Assembly: GCF_031202265.1 (NCBI RefSeq)
Contig: NZ_CP100604.1
Location: forward strand, 2,152,501-2,216,500
Direction: 5' to 3'
From: Bradyrhizobium sp. Ash2021
Lineage (GTDB): Bacteria > Pseudomonadota > Alphaproteobacteria > Rhizobiales > Xanthobacteraceae
DNA: 64,000 nucleotides
In this document: piece by piece, positions 36,013-44,968 of the stretch
Position numbering within the stretch: the first letter of the stretch is position 1
How the letters are laid out: each line of letters begins with the position of its first letter
Position numbers and translations under genes: made by a program
The notes under the pieces: model-generated
Database searches by the model: none
Seen by the model: only the letters and a program-made list of their open reading frames with translations
What the model was told of the DNA's origin: nothing

Positions 36013-36043
36013 AACTGATGCCAGAGCAAGATAACTCAGTTTG
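36013..36043. promoter_or_regulatory. Candidate LysR-type operator between divergent genes
   Basis: Perfect 7-bp inverted repeat AAACTGA-N17-TCAGTTT in the 88-bp gap between the LysR start (35998) and the TauE/SafE start (36087). Position and symmetry fit LysR-type control; binding not shown. Confidence 0.45.
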
Positions 36044-36086
36044 CGCAGTCAGTCCAAGCGCGGCACTAATGACGGCGGAGATTCTG

Positions 36087-36848
36087 ATGACGCCGTTTTT
36101 GATCGCCGCGCTCGGCTTGCTGATGGTCGCGACCGCGTTCCTGTCGGGCCTGTTCGGCATGGCCGGCGGGCTGATCCTGATCGGCGTGCTGCTGGCGCTG
36201 ATGCCATTGCCGACCGCGATGGTTTTGCATGCGATCACGCAGATGGCGTCGAACGGCTGGCGCGCCTTCCTGTGGCGCGCGCATATCCGCTGGCGGCCGG
36301 TGATGGTCTATCTGATCGGATGCGCGCTCGCGCTCGGCGCGTGGTCGATCACCCGCTACGTGCCGGACAAGCCGGTGGCGCTGCTTCTGCTCGGCGTGAC
36401 GCCGTTCATGGCGCGGCTGATGCCGGCCAACATCAAGCCGAACCCCGACAGTGTTTGGCAGGGCGCGCTGTACGGCTCGCTCTGCATGGGGCTGATGCTG
36501 ATGACCGGCGTCTCCGGTCCGCTGCTGGATACGTTTTTTCTCGGCGGCAATTTCGGCCGCCGCGAAATCGTCGCCACCAAGGCGACCTGCCAGGTCGCGA
36601 GCCATTTCACCAAACTGATCTATTTCGGCGGTATCATCGACCAGGCCGCAACCCTCGATCCGGTGCTGGCCGGTGTCGCGATCGCGGCCTCGATGCTCGG
36701 CACCAGCCTGGCGCGGCGGATTCTCGAAGCCATGAGCGATGCGCAGTTTCGCACCTGGGCGAACCGGCTGATCACGACGGTCGCGAGCTACTACATCCTC
36801 TATGGAAGCTGGCTGTTGCTGGCCGGAAGCTCGGTCGCCTCTTATTGA
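36087..36848 (+). CDS. TauE/SafE (TSUP) family membrane exporter
   Basis: 253 residues from ATG 36087 (MTPFLIAALGLLMVATAFLSG), with GGAG 6 nt upstream; ATG 36069 is an alternative. Two repeats typical of the family: FLSGLFGMAGGLILIG near the N-terminus and GLMLMTGVSGPLLDTFFLGG near 140-160, with about eight membrane helices. The family exports sulfite, sulfoacetate and other organosulfur or organic anions. It is divergent from the LysR/monooxygenase operon, so a related substrate is plausible. Confidence 0.9.
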   Translation: MTPFLIAALGLLMVATAFLSGLFGMAGGLILIGVLLALMPLPTAMVLHAITQMASNGWRAFLWRAHIRWRPVMVYLIGCALALGAWSITRYVPDKPVALLLLGVTPFMARLMPANIKPNPDSVWQGALYGSLCMGLMLMTGVSGPLLDTFFLGGNFGRREIVATKATCQVASHFTKLIYFGGIIDQAATLDPVLAGVAIAASMLGTSLARRILEAMSDAQFRTWANRLITTVASYYILYGSWLLLAGSSVASY

Positions 36849-37393
36849 GAGCTATGGGCGATCTGTAGTCGCCTCAGATGAAGTATCCTATGTAAGAGGT
36901 TCGGTACTTTTGGTGGCCGGCCGGTTCACGAAGCGAGACCATGGCCGGCGCGTCAAAGCTAGCACTTGATTTCCTGGTGCGACGGGCGACAATGACGTCG
37001 CGCCAGCTTCAGGTACCGAACTTTATATAAGACGGGGAAAACCCGCTTGGCCACGGCAAGACCGTCGCTGCGCGGGAGGGAACGTTATGAGGGTAGGGTT
37101 CATGCGCTGGCAGCAGCGCCGACGCGATCCAGGCCGCCCGTGGTATCGCCATTACGACTTGGAGCGATGTAATCGCGCCGTTGCTCTGCAAAGAATTCGC
37201 CCTGTTTCGCGGCGAACTCGCCGCCACGGCGCTGCAAGTGGAACACCAACAAATGATCATCGAGCCAACGTATTGCGCACGTTGTCGCGTGCGCATGCGT
37301 TGAACCACGGAGGCGCGATAGACTGAAAGGGACTCGAAGCCGGCGTAAGACTGGCCAAAGGGCATCAGCTCAGACACACCGAGGGAGGAATGC
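36849..37393. other. Intergenic region with a possible gene remnant
   Basis: 545 bp. The plus frame from about 37097 to 37306 reads without stops (SADAIQAARGIAITTWSDVI ... CARCRVRMR, then TGA) and looks protein-like, but has no start codon close to its beginning and no family I recognise; it may be a remnant or a regulatory leader. The remainder must hold the promoter of the ABC operon. No clear motif was seen. Confidence 0.3.
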
Positions 37394-38710
37394 ATGACGA
37401 CAGTAACCCGACGTCACGTCCTCAAGAGCGGTACCGCGCTCGTGGGCGGCATGGCCGGCATCCTGGCCACCGGCCGCGCGCCCGCTTTTGCACAGGGCAC
37501 GACGGTACACTGGCTGCGCTGGACCGACTTCGTTCCGGCGTCAGATCAGCTTCTGCGCAACGAAATCGCCAAAGAGGGCGAGAAGGCGCTCGGCATAAAG
37601 CTCAATATCGAGACCATCAACGCCAACGACATCCAGGCCCGCGTCACCTCGGCGATCCAGTCGGGGTCGGGCCCCGACGTCATCTGCGTCCTCAACAATT
37701 GGGGGCAACTTTACGGCGAGAGCGTCATAGACGTCAGCGACATCGCTGAGGAACTCGGCAAGGGCCAGGGCGGCTTCTACGAAACATCCCGCGCTGTCGC
37801 CAATGACGGCAAGAAATGGATCGCAGTGCCGTGGTGCATCGTCGGCCTGCAGATCGCATACCGAAAGTCCTGGTTTGCCGAGATCGGCTACACGGATGGA
37901 AAATTTCCCCAGACGTGGGAAGAGTATCGCGAGGCCGGCAAGAAGCTGAAGGCAAAGGGACGGCCCATCGGCCAAACGCTGGGTCACACCTTCGGCGATG
38001 CGCCCGCCTTCGCTTACCCCTACCTGTGGTCCTGGGGCGGCAAAGAGGTCGAAGCAGACGGCAAGACGGTTGTGCTGAACAGCCCAGCAACGGTCGAGTC
38101 GGTGAAGTTCATGGTGGCCTTCTGGAAGGACGCCCACGATGAAGGCGGGCTCGCCTGGGACGATTCCAACAACAACCGCGCTTTTCTGTCGGGGACGTGC
38201 AGCGCCACGCTCAATGGCGCCTCGATCTACATCGAGGCTCTGCGCAAGCCGGATACCTACAAGACGGAGGCAGGCGGGCAACTGAAGGACGACATCCTGC
38301 ACGCCGCGCTGCCCAAGGGCCCCGGCGGGCAGTTCAGCTATCACGTCCCGTTCTCGAACCTCCTGATGGGTTATTCGAAGAACCAGGATGCGGCGAAGAA
38401 ATTCCTTGGCTGGATTCACTCCAAAGACGTCTACGACAAGTGGTTCGTCTCCCAGAAGGGCTTCTCGGTCGGCCCGACCACGGATTGGGAAAAGCACAAG
38501 CTGTGGGGCGACGACCCGATCATGCTGCCCTACAAGCAAGCGGCGCGCACAGGGCGCTTTGCTGGCTACCAAGGGCCCTCTACGCGCAAGGCAGCCGAGG
38601 TCGTAACCAAGTACATCATCATTGATATGTACGCAAAGGCCGTCCAGGGCATGCCCGCCGAGGATGCCGTGAAGTGGGCAGAGGCTGAGCTCACGAAGGT
38701 CTACGTCTGA
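37394..38710 (+). CDS. ABC transporter solute-binding protein, sugar type, Tat-exported
   Basis: 438 residues. The twin-arginine signal is TRRHVLK near residue 5-11, with cleavage after PAFAQ near 34. The mature part has the two-lobed fold of family 1 solute-binding proteins (WLRWTDFVP, SGSGPDVI, IGQTLGHTFGDA). It feeds the membrane complex encoded by the next three genes; the sugar or polyol bound cannot be told. GGAGGAATGC gives a strong ribosome binding site directly at the start. First gene of a four-gene operon. Confidence 0.93.
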   Translation: MTTVTRRHVLKSGTALVGGMAGILATGRAPAFAQGTTVHWLRWTDFVPASDQLLRNEIAKEGEKALGIKLNIETINANDIQARVTSAIQSGSGPDVICVLNNWGQLYGESVIDVSDIAEELGKGQGGFYETSRAVANDGKKWIAVPWCIVGLQIAYRKSWFAEIGYTDGKFPQTWEEYREAGKKLKAKGRPIGQTLGHTFGDAPAFAYPYLWSWGGKEVEADGKTVVLNSPATVESVKFMVAFWKDAHDEGGLAWDDSNNNRAFLSGTCSATLNGASIYIEALRKPDTYKTEAGGQLKDDILHAALPKGPGGQFSYHVPFSNLLMGYSKNQDAAKKFLGWIHSKDVYDKWFVSQKGFSVGPTTDWEKHKLWGDDPIMLPYKQAARTGRFAGYQGPSTRKAAEVVTKYIIIDMYAKAVQGMPAEDAVKWAEAELTKVYV

Positions 38711-38777
38711 GGTTAAGCCTCCCCCGCCCCATTTTTCGTGGGGAGCAAGGGAATCTTCCGGCCGACGAGGATCGAAC

Positions 38778-39713
38778 ATGGCGATAAGCGCGGTTTCCGC
38801 CACCACGCTCCGCGAGGCGCCCCCTCCGCGGCGACAGCGGTTGCTCGAGGACGAGCGCTGGCTGGCGTTCGTGCTGCTGGTGCCGACCATCGTGCTGCTC
38901 GGCATGTTCATCGCCTATCCCTTCATTCGAGGGATATTGCTGTCGGTCACCAGCTCGCGCGTCGGTATGCCCGGCGACTTCGTCGGCCTCGCTAACTTCT
39001 ACAAGATCTTCAATGACGGGATCTTTCGCACCTCCGTTTACAACACCTTCGTCTATACGGGCGTGACCACCGTCTTCAAGCTGGCGCTCGGGCTGTGGCT
39101 GGCCATGCTGCTCAACCGTAATTTCCGCGGCAAGGCTTTTACCCGTGCTTTCATCCTGCTGCCTTTCATTATCCCGACCGTGCTCTCGACTTTCGCCTGG
39201 AAGTGGATGTTCGACCCGACGTTCAGCGTTCTCAATTGGCTCCTCTACCATTTCGGCTTGATCACCGGTCGGATCAACTGGCTGGGCGATCCGGACCTCG
39301 CCATGATCTCGATCATCATCGTCAACATCTGGCGCGGGGTGCCGTTCTTCGCCATCAGCCTGCTCGCCGGCCTGCAGACCATCAGTCCCGAACTCAACGA
39401 GGCCGCCGCCGTCGACGGCGCCAAGCCGTGGCAGCGATTCTGGCACATCACCTGGCCGCTGCTGCTGCCCGTGACCATGGTCGTGGTGCTGTTCTCGGTG
39501 ATTCAGACGTTCGCCGACTTCCAGATCGTCTATGTGATGACGGGCGGCGGACCAGCCAACGCAACGCACCTGTTCGCCACCTACGCCTATCAGATCGGCA
39601 TCGGCACCGGCCTCTTGAGCGAGGGCGCCGCCATCTCGCTCGCAATGTTTCCAGTCTTGTTTCTGGTCGTCATCATCCAACTTCTCTACATCCGCCGCGT
39701 GGAGGTCCGCTGA
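38778..39713 (+). CDS. ABC transporter permease, MalF/UgpA-type
   Basis: 311 residues, six membrane helices. The EAA motif region NEAAAVDGAKPWQRFWHITWPLLLP is at about 205-230 and contacts the ATPase. An N-terminal cytoplasmic segment with several Arg precedes the first helix (WLAFVLLVPTIVLLGMFIAY). It lies 67 nt after the binding-protein gene and 3 nt before the second permease. Confidence 0.95.
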   Translation: MAISAVSATTLREAPPPRRQRLLEDERWLAFVLLVPTIVLLGMFIAYPFIRGILLSVTSSRVGMPGDFVGLANFYKIFNDGIFRTSVYNTFVYTGVTTVFKLALGLWLAMLLNRNFRGKAFTRAFILLPFIIPTVLSTFAWKWMFDPTFSVLNWLLYHFGLITGRINWLGDPDLAMISIIIVNIWRGVPFFAISLLAGLQTISPELNEAAAVDGAKPWQRFWHITWPLLLPVTMVVVLFSVIQTFADFQIVYVMTGGGPANATHLFATYAYQIGIGTGLLSEGAAISLAMFPVLFLVVIIQLLYIRRVEVR

Positions 39714-39716
39714 GCC

Positions 39717-40568
39717 ATGATCGAAGGTGCAATCTGGCGAAAGTGGGTGTTCTTCTACGTCCCCATGGCGCTGTTCCTGCTTTTCCTGCTGTTCCCGTTC
39801 TACTGGATGGTGATCACTTCGGTGCGGCCGGACGGCGAGCTTTACCGGCCCTGGAATTCGATCAACTACAATCCGTTCTGGACCTGGAAACCGACCTGGG
39901 ACCATGTCAGGTACCTGTTCGAGGAGACGCTGTTCGCATCGTGGCTGTGGAACACGACGTTCATCGCGCTCGCGTCAACCGCTATCTCGCTCGTGTGCGG
40001 CGTGTTCGCCGGCTATGCTCTGTCGCGGCTGAACTTTCCATTTGCCGGCAGCCTGGGCACCGCCATCTTCATTACCTATCTGGTGCCCCAGACGCTGCTG
40101 TTCATTCCGCTGGCCGAGATCATCCGCAACTATCGATTGGGTGATACGCCCTGGTCGCTGATCCTGACCTATCCAACATTTCTTATTCCGTTCTGCACCT
40201 GGCTGATGATGGGCTACTTCAAGGCCGTGCCCAGGGAGCTCGAGGAATGCGCGCGCATTGACGGAGCCTCGCGCTGGCAGGCCATGCTCTACATCGTCAT
40301 CCCGGTGGCGATTCCAGGCATCCTCTCGGCCGGCATCTTCGCTTTCACGCTGTCGTGGAACGAGTTCATCTATGCACTTGTCTTCCTGTCCTCGCCTGCG
40401 CAGAAGACCGTGTCGGTGGGCGTCACATCGGAGCTGATCCGCGGCGATGTATTCTACTGGGGGCCGCTGATGGCTGGCGCCCTGCTCGGATCGATCCCGG
40501 TCGCTATCGCCTATTCGTTTTTCGTCGAGCACTACGTCGCGGGATTGACCGGATCGGTGAAGGGCTGA
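39717..40568 (+). CDS. ABC transporter permease, MalG/UgpE-type
   Basis: 283 residues, six membrane helices. The EAA motif is ELEECARIDGASRWQAMLYIVIP (about 172-194). The opening helix (VFFYVPMALFLLFLLFPFYWMVITS) and the loop with KTVSVG are typical of carbohydrate-uptake type 1 importers. It begins 3 nt after its partner's stop and precedes the ATPase gene by 57 nt. Confidence 0.95.
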   Translation: MIEGAIWRKWVFFYVPMALFLLFLLFPFYWMVITSVRPDGELYRPWNSINYNPFWTWKPTWDHVRYLFEETLFASWLWNTTFIALASTAISLVCGVFAGYALSRLNFPFAGSLGTAIFITYLVPQTLLFIPLAEIIRNYRLGDTPWSLILTYPTFLIPFCTWLMMGYFKAVPRELEECARIDGASRWQAMLYIVIPVAIPGILSAGIFAFTLSWNEFIYALVFLSSPAQKTVSVGVTSELIRGDVFYWGPLMAGALLGSIPVAIAYSFFVEHYVAGLTGSVKG

Positions 40569-40625
40569 CAGCACCCCGGATCATGGGGATTGAAAAGCGC
40601 GCATGCTTGGGAGGCAGGTGAGCGA

Positions 40626-41717
40626 ATGGGACAGGTCGTCCTCAAGGGGATCAACAAGTTCTACGAGAGCGTGCACGCTGTCAAAGACGTAAATCTGCAG
40701 ATCCGCGACAAGGAGTTCGTGGTGTTCGTCGGACCGTCCGGCTGCGGCAAGACCACGACGCTCAGGATGATCGCCGGGCTGGAAGCGATCAGCTCCGGCG
40801 ATATCTCAATCGACGGCAACGTGATCAACGCACTTGCGCCCATGGACCGCGACGTCGCCATGGTGTTCCAGAACTACGCGCTCTACCCGCATATGAGCGT
40901 ATACGACAACATGGCATTCGGCCTGAAGATGCGCAAATTCGAAAGGCCCGAGATCGAGAAGCGCGTGCGCGAGGCGGCCGACATCCTCGGCATCGGCGAA
41001 TTGCTAAAGCGCAAGCCGCGGCAGCTCTCCGGCGGCCAGCGCCAGCGGGTGGCTTTGGGCCGTGCCATCGTGCGCCACCCCCGCGTGTTCCTGTTCGACG
41101 AGCCGCTGTCGAACCTCGATGCCAAGCTGCGGGTGCAGATGCGCGTTGAGCTCAAGAAGCTGCATCTGCGTCTCGGCACCACCGCCATCTACGTTACCCA
41201 CGATCAAGTCGAGGCTATGACGCTGGGTGACCGGGTCGTCGTCATGAAGGACGGCGTGGTGCAGCAGGTGGGGGAGCCGCTCGAGCTGTATAATCAGCCC
41301 GCCAACAAGTTCGTCGCCGGCTTCATCGGCTCCCCGGCCATGAATTTCGCCGCCGTTACGGTGACCGAGGCGGACGGATCGCTGATCGCCGAGAACTCCG
41401 GCCTGCGCATCAAGCTGCCGGACGAGATCGCGCAGCGCCTGCGCGGCCATATCGGGCGCGAGGTCATACTCGGTGTGCGGCCGGAGGACCTCACCGTGGC
41501 GGGTAGCGCTGATCTCGACTACCCGTGCTTCGATGCGGTGATTGAGGTGGTCGAGCAACTCGGCTCGGAAATCCTGCTCGATATGAAGGTCGGGGAGAGT
41601 ATCATGGTGGCGAGCGTCGAGCCGACCGCGAGGGTGAGGGTGGCCGACAAGCTGCGCGTTGCCATGCGGCGTTCCAGGCTTCACGTTTTCGACGCGCAGA
41701 CCGAGGCGGCCATCTAA
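40626..41717 (+). CDS. ABC transporter ATP-binding protein, UgpC/MalK-type
   Basis: 363 residues from ATG 40626 ([13 protein letters not shown]); upstream codons in the frame are not conserved-like. Walker [10 protein letters not shown] (36-44), Q-loop QNYALYPHM, signature LSGGQRQR (about 134), Walker [13 protein letters not shown] and the switch His in VTHDQ. The C-terminal TOBE/regulatory domain (from about 240) is typical of MalK/UgpC. It energises uptake by the two permeases. Confidence 0.96.
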   Translation: MGQVVLKGINKFYESVHAVKDVNLQIRDKEFVVFVGPSGCGKTTTLRMIAGLEAISSGDISIDGNVINALAPMDRDVAMVFQNYALYPHMSVYDNMAFGLKMRKFERPEIEKRVREAADILGIGELLKRKPRQLSGGQRQRVALGRAIVRHPRVFLFDEPLSNLDAKLRVQMRVELKKLHLRLGTTAIYVTHDQVEAMTLGDRVVVMKDGVVQQVGEPLELYNQPANKFVAGFIGSPAMNFAAVTVTEADGSLIAENSGLRIKLPDEIAQRLRGHIGREVILGVRPEDLTVAGSADLDYPCFDAVIEVVEQLGSEILLDMKVGESIMVASVEPTARVRVADKLRVAMRRSRLHVFDAQTEAAI

Positions 41718-41740
41718 TGCCGGCAGTTGGCCATTTTTTT
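41708..41740 (+). terminator. Possible terminator of the ABC operon
   Basis: GGCCA (41708) pairs with TGGCC (41728) around a self-complementary TGCCGGCA, followed by A and seven T. It overlaps the last codons of the ATPase gene. The stem is modest. Confidence 0.4.
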
Positions 41741-42118
41741 ACTGGTGAGGGGGAATTCGCTCAAAACCGGTGACCTCCCTGTCACCAGCTTCAATGCCGC
41801 CCGGCGAGCGCGAAGGCAGTTGGTCTAACCATTCCCGAGCCCTTCTTGCTGCGTGCTGACGAGATGATTGATGATGCCATTTGCTGCGGTACCGGAGTCC
41901 GTTATTGGCACTTTTCGGACGTGGCGCTTTCGCTCGGCGATGTCCGCTCCTTGGGGTAAAGCTGACAACATCTACTCGCGGTGAGTATTTCCGGATTTGA
42001 CCCAGCTCGGACATCGAGAGCAGCCGACTTTTTGATGGCCTCCGCCCATTTACAACCTCAAGGCGTAGCGTTAGCGTTTTTCGAACATGGCTAAATTTGA
42101 GCCAACACGGAGGCGGTC
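41741..42118. other. Intergenic region without a supported gene
   Basis: AT-richer spacer. It contains a degenerate element with GGCACTTTTCGGACGTGGCG and ATGTCCGCTCCTTGGGG words that resembles fragments at 4.64, 43.3 and 44.4 kb. The minus frame at 41739-42014 runs through it but has no domain. The four secreted paralogues begin right after. Confidence 0.45.
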
Positions 42119-42364
42119 ATGCATACGATGCTCGTTTCGACGGCCTTCGCCTTGTTATTGGCAAGCGGCTCCTGCAACGCCCAGACCGTGCTTAAAGCAG
42201 AGCCGATGATGATGAATAGAGGCGCCGTCGTACTTGTCGACGACGGAACCTGCCCCAAGGGCCAACTCAAACAGATCTCTACGGTACTTGCCACAGGCGT
42301 CGTGACGGCCCCTTACGGTGCAGTGACGAAAAAATGCATCCAAGCCGCTTCAACGAAGCAATAG
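42119..42364 (+). CDS. Small secreted protein, tandem family member 1
   Basis: 81 residues with a signal peptide (about 1-21, ending SCNAQ) and a mature core TVLKAEPMMMNRGAVVLVDDGTCPKGQLKQIS..KKCIQ. Two conserved cysteines (DGTC and KKC) may pair. The same core recurs in the next three genes. It may correspond to a domain of unknown function (possibly DUF6719; from memory, unverified). Probably periplasmic. Its 3' end is almost identical to that of member 4. Confidence 0.7.
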   Translation: MHTMLVSTAFALLLASGSCNAQTVLKAEPMMMNRGAVVLVDDGTCPKGQLKQISTVLATGVVTAPYGAVTKKCIQAASTKQ

Positions 42365-42381
42365 TCGATATGGGGGGATAC

Positions 42382-42633
42382 ATGAGAATGCTTTTTACTG
42401 GCTTGATAGCGTTCGCTGTTGCACTTGCTGTGGGCGGCACTTGCAGCGCCCAAGTAATTGTCAAAACAGAACCGATGGAAGGCCAACTCAGAACCGGGGT
42501 GACGATCTTGGTGGACGACGGAACATGCGGCAGGGGAAAGATTAAGCTGATAACCGCAACCGGAGGTAATGAGATGAACGGGCGTCCTCCGCGCTCCAGA
42601 ACTTGCGTTTCACGTCAGGCCGATCTTCGTTGA
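42382..42633 (+). CDS. Small secreted protein, tandem family member 2
   Basis: 83 residues from ATG 42382 (MRMLFTGLIAFAVALAVGG), or 87 from ATG 42370. The signal peptide ends near TCSAQ. The core VIVKTEPMEGQLRTGVTILVDDGTCGRGKIKLI keeps the EPM, VDDGTC and basic GKIK positions of the family, with the second Cys in RTCVS. It is 17 nt after member 1. Function unknown. Confidence 0.65.
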   Translation: MRMLFTGLIAFAVALAVGGTCSAQVIVKTEPMEGQLRTGVTILVDDGTCGRGKIKLITATGGNEMNGRPPRSRTCVSRQADLR

Positions 42634-42698
42634 GTTGGACAGCCACTTTTTTAAGTTGTGACAGTCTAGTTGGCGAACCGGCGCACCGTGTACCTTCA

Positions 42699-42935
42699 AT
42701 GAATATGAAAATGTTCATGGCGAGACTAGTAGCATTCATTTTATTTGCTGCCGCGAGTGGTACCTGCAGCGCCCAGATCGTTGTCAAAAAAGAACCGATG
42801 GACTTGAGAAATGGGACCTCGGTCATGGTCGATGATGGTACTTGCGGGAAAGGCAAGATCAAACTGGTAACCGTAACACACGGCAATCCGCTGCCTGGCG
42901 TCCCTCAGCGCGATACAAAATGCGTTCCAAGATGA
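42699..42935 (+). CDS. Small secreted protein, tandem family member 3
   Basis: 78 residues from ATG 42699 (MNMKMFMARLVAFILFAAAS). The signal peptide ends TCSAQ as in member 2. The core IVVKKEPMDLRNGTSVMVDDGTCGKGKIKLV is followed by RDTKCVPR. It is closest to member 2 (TCSAQ, CGKGKIKL versus CGRGKIKL). The start is uncertain because no clear ribosome binding site is present. Confidence 0.62.
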   Translation: MNMKMFMARLVAFILFAAASGTCSAQIVVKKEPMDLRNGTSVMVDDGTCGKGKIKLVTVTHGNPLPGVPQRDTKCVPR

Positions 42936-43011
42936 GGTTGATACTGCGAGCGCAACCAAGAACTCCGCAGACCCCAACGTTCGCGCTTCAATTTTGAATT
43001 GGGAGAATGTC

Positions 43012-43260
43012 ATGAAAGCCATTATCGCATCAGCCGGTGTGGCCCTGCTCTTCGTGCTAAGCAGTTCCGGCATTGCTCAGACGGTGCTCAAAAAAGAACC
43101 GATGATGATGAATAGAGGAACGGTCGTGCTTGTCGACGATAGAAGCTGTCCCAAGGGCCACATCAAACAAGTTACCGCGCAAGGCGCCACCGGCAGTATT
43201 GACTCCCCTTACGGTGCAGTGACGAAAAAATGCATCCAAGCCGCTTCAACTAAGCAATAG
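43012..43260 (+). CDS. Small secreted protein, tandem family member 4
   Basis: 82 residues from ATG 43012 (MKAIIASAGVALLFVLSSSG), with GGGAG 9 nt upstream. The core TVLKKEPMMMNRGTVVLVDDRSCPKGHIKQVT and end SPYGAVTKKCIQAASTKQ match member 1; the last 60 bp (43205-43264) differ from 42309-42368 by a single base. VDDGTC is VDDRSC here. Recent gene conversion or duplication with member 1 is likely. Confidence 0.7.
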   Translation: MKAIIASAGVALLFVLSSSGIAQTVLKKEPMMMNRGTVVLVDDRSCPKGHIKQVTAQGATGSIDSPYGAVTKKCIQAASTKQ

Positions 43261-43570
43261 TCGAAAGACAGGCTTCGGGTTGTTTGACCGCCATTGGCAC
43301 AACTCGGACATGCCGCCGTGGTCGCTCTATGTCCGTTGTTGGGGGCAGAGCGGAAAACATATGCTCGCATTGAGCTTTTCAGCTTTTGACCCTAAGCAGA
43401 CTCGGTCGTACCCACCGGCAAGGTTGCCATCCCCTAGTCAAGGCGTCCGCCCAGCCGATATGATGCCGCCCATTGACGTTTGGGGCGGACATGCGGCGAC
43501 GCCGCCGGCCGGGGCCGAGGCGGGGAGTCCCGCGCTACCCCCTACACGCGCAAGCCCGCCCCCTGCCCGT
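43261..43570. other. Intergenic region with degenerate repeat
   Basis: Holds another degenerate fragment (about 43290-43400: GGCACAACTCGGACATGCCGCC, then GTCCGTTGTTGGGGGC). Long plus frames extend through it into the hydroxylase gene antisense and are not coding. Nothing else seen. Confidence 0.45.
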
Positions 43571-44253
43571 TCACAGTTCCGTCCAACGCTGCAGCAGCTT
43601 GTGATAGTGGCCCAGAAATCCCGAGACGGACGGGTGGTCGGGATGTGTTGCCGCCAGCGAACCGATAACTTCGCCCAGGTCGTAGAGCATCGACCGCCGC
43701 GCGTCATCGCCGATCAGGCTCTGTATCCAGAAAAAAGAGGACGTGCGGATCCCCCGCGTGACCGGCGTCACCTCGTGCAGGCTCGTGGCGGTGTAGAGGA
43801 TGGCATGTCCCGCCGGGAGTTTAATGGCCTTGTGGCCATACGTGTCCAGCACACGCAACTCGCCCCCGTCGTATTCCCCGGGTTCAGAGAAGAACACAGT
43901 CATCGAGAGGTCCGCGCGCATGCGCAGCCCCCCGGGGCCGGGGATGTCCATAATGGCGTTATCAATATGCGCCCCGTAGTGCTCCCCCCTTCGTACCGGT
44001 TGAACTTCGGCGGCAGCACCTTCAGCGGCTGCGCGGCAGACAAAAAGGTCCCGTTGCTGCCCAGCGCCTTCACAATCATCTGCCCGATTTCGCGTCCAAC
44101 GGGGGCGCTCTGGTCGATCTGCCGGTTCCGCTTCACTTGTTTCGCCAGAACACCAGCCGTGGCCGCACCGTCGGTCCAGTTCGCCGCGTCGAGCTTTTGC
44201 CGCGCGTACGCAACCTGTTGCGGCGTAAGAAGGTTAGGAATCGCAATGAGCAT
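43571..44253 (-). pseudogene. PKHD-type Fe(II)/2-oxoglutarate hydroxylase, one-base frameshift
   Basis: Two minus-strand frames make one 227-residue protein, the normal length of the PKHD/PiuC family. Frame 1 starts MLIAIPNLLTPQQVAYARQ and runs to FNRYEGG. Frame 2 gives GAHIDNAIMDIPG with the Fe-binding HxD, and later SLHEVTPVTRGIR with the distal His and 2-oxoglutarate Arg. The break is at the six-base C/G run 43984-43989; one more G restores YEGGEHYGAHID. Family members are often linked to TonB-dependent iron uptake; no receptor gene is near. Decay or a homopolymer error. Confidence 0.88.
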
Positions 44254-44654
44254 GGTAAAAGGAAACCTAAAATTGGAGATTGCCGAAACGCGGAAATACA
44301 GCTTAGCCGTTCCGGAGTCGTGGCGTCAACGCAGAGGAAACAATAACCCCAGGCCGCTAGGACGCGACGCCGGTTCGACTGCTGACGTTGGCCGACGAAG
44401 TGATCGAATAATACACGATGTCGGCTTATGGCACAAAACGGACATGCTGCAGTATTCGATATCTGGTCGCTATCGGGGCGAAAGCGGACATTGAGAACGC
44501 GGCACTTAACGTCGCGAGGAAGCCGTAGTCACACCAGGGCGCGCTGCCTCGATCTGCTCCTGCTTATTTCCTGGGGGAAGCCTGCGAAAAACTATTATTG
44601 AGTGTTGAACTGTGTGTCACACTGAATTTGCGGCAATCGCCTTGGAGCATCAAC
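44254..44654. other. Intergenic region without a supported gene
   Basis: AT-richer 400-bp spacer. A degenerate fragment near 44400-44500 (GGCTTATGGCACAAAACGGACATGC) resembles those at 4.64, 41.9 and 43.3 kb. No coding frame or terminator with a convincing stem was seen. Confidence 0.45.
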
Positions 44655-44894
44655 ATGACTGTCGTCGAACGTACATCCGCGGGCCTACAGACCGTCATTC
44701 CCGGCTGTGAGCGGCGCACATTGCCGAAATCAACGACTAGAGTAGATGAAACCGGCCAAGGTCTGCTTCATTTCTACAAGCCGCCGACTTTGCGAGAAGA
44801 ACTGGCAAGACGCGCGGATGCGCCTTTGGAACCCACCAAGGGGCAAAAGGCGTTGCCAAAAGCCGGTTTGTTTTACTCTCAGCCGGTGAAGTAG
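44655..44894 (+). CDS. Short hypothetical protein
   Basis: 79 residues from ATG 44655 (MTVVERTSAGLQTVIPGCER), with GGAG 7 nt upstream; the frame is open 19 codons further. It is polar, mostly disordered, with a motif HFYKPPTLREELARRADAPLEP. It resembles small proteins common in Bradyrhizobium, function unknown. No close operon partner. Confidence 0.6.
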   Translation: MTVVERTSAGLQTVIPGCERRTLPKSTTRVDETGQGLLHFYKPPTLREELARRADAPLEPTKGQKALPKAGLFYSQPVK

Positions 44895-44968
44895 CGGCTC
44901 AGCTGCGATCGGCTTCCAGACCGAGTTCTGCGAAGCGTTGAAATCCAGGGACTGGAGACAAACTTCCC

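Noticed and set aside
37009..37395. Minus-strand frame of 128 codons before the ABC operon
   Set aside because: No ribosome binding site and no domain; it overlaps the operon's own promoter and start region.
38691..39905. Minus-strand frame of 404 codons
   Set aside because: Antisense to the MalF-like permease.
43280..44494. Plus-strand frame of 404 codons
   Set aside because: Antisense to the frameshifted PKHD hydroxylase, which has both iron-binding motifs on the other strand.
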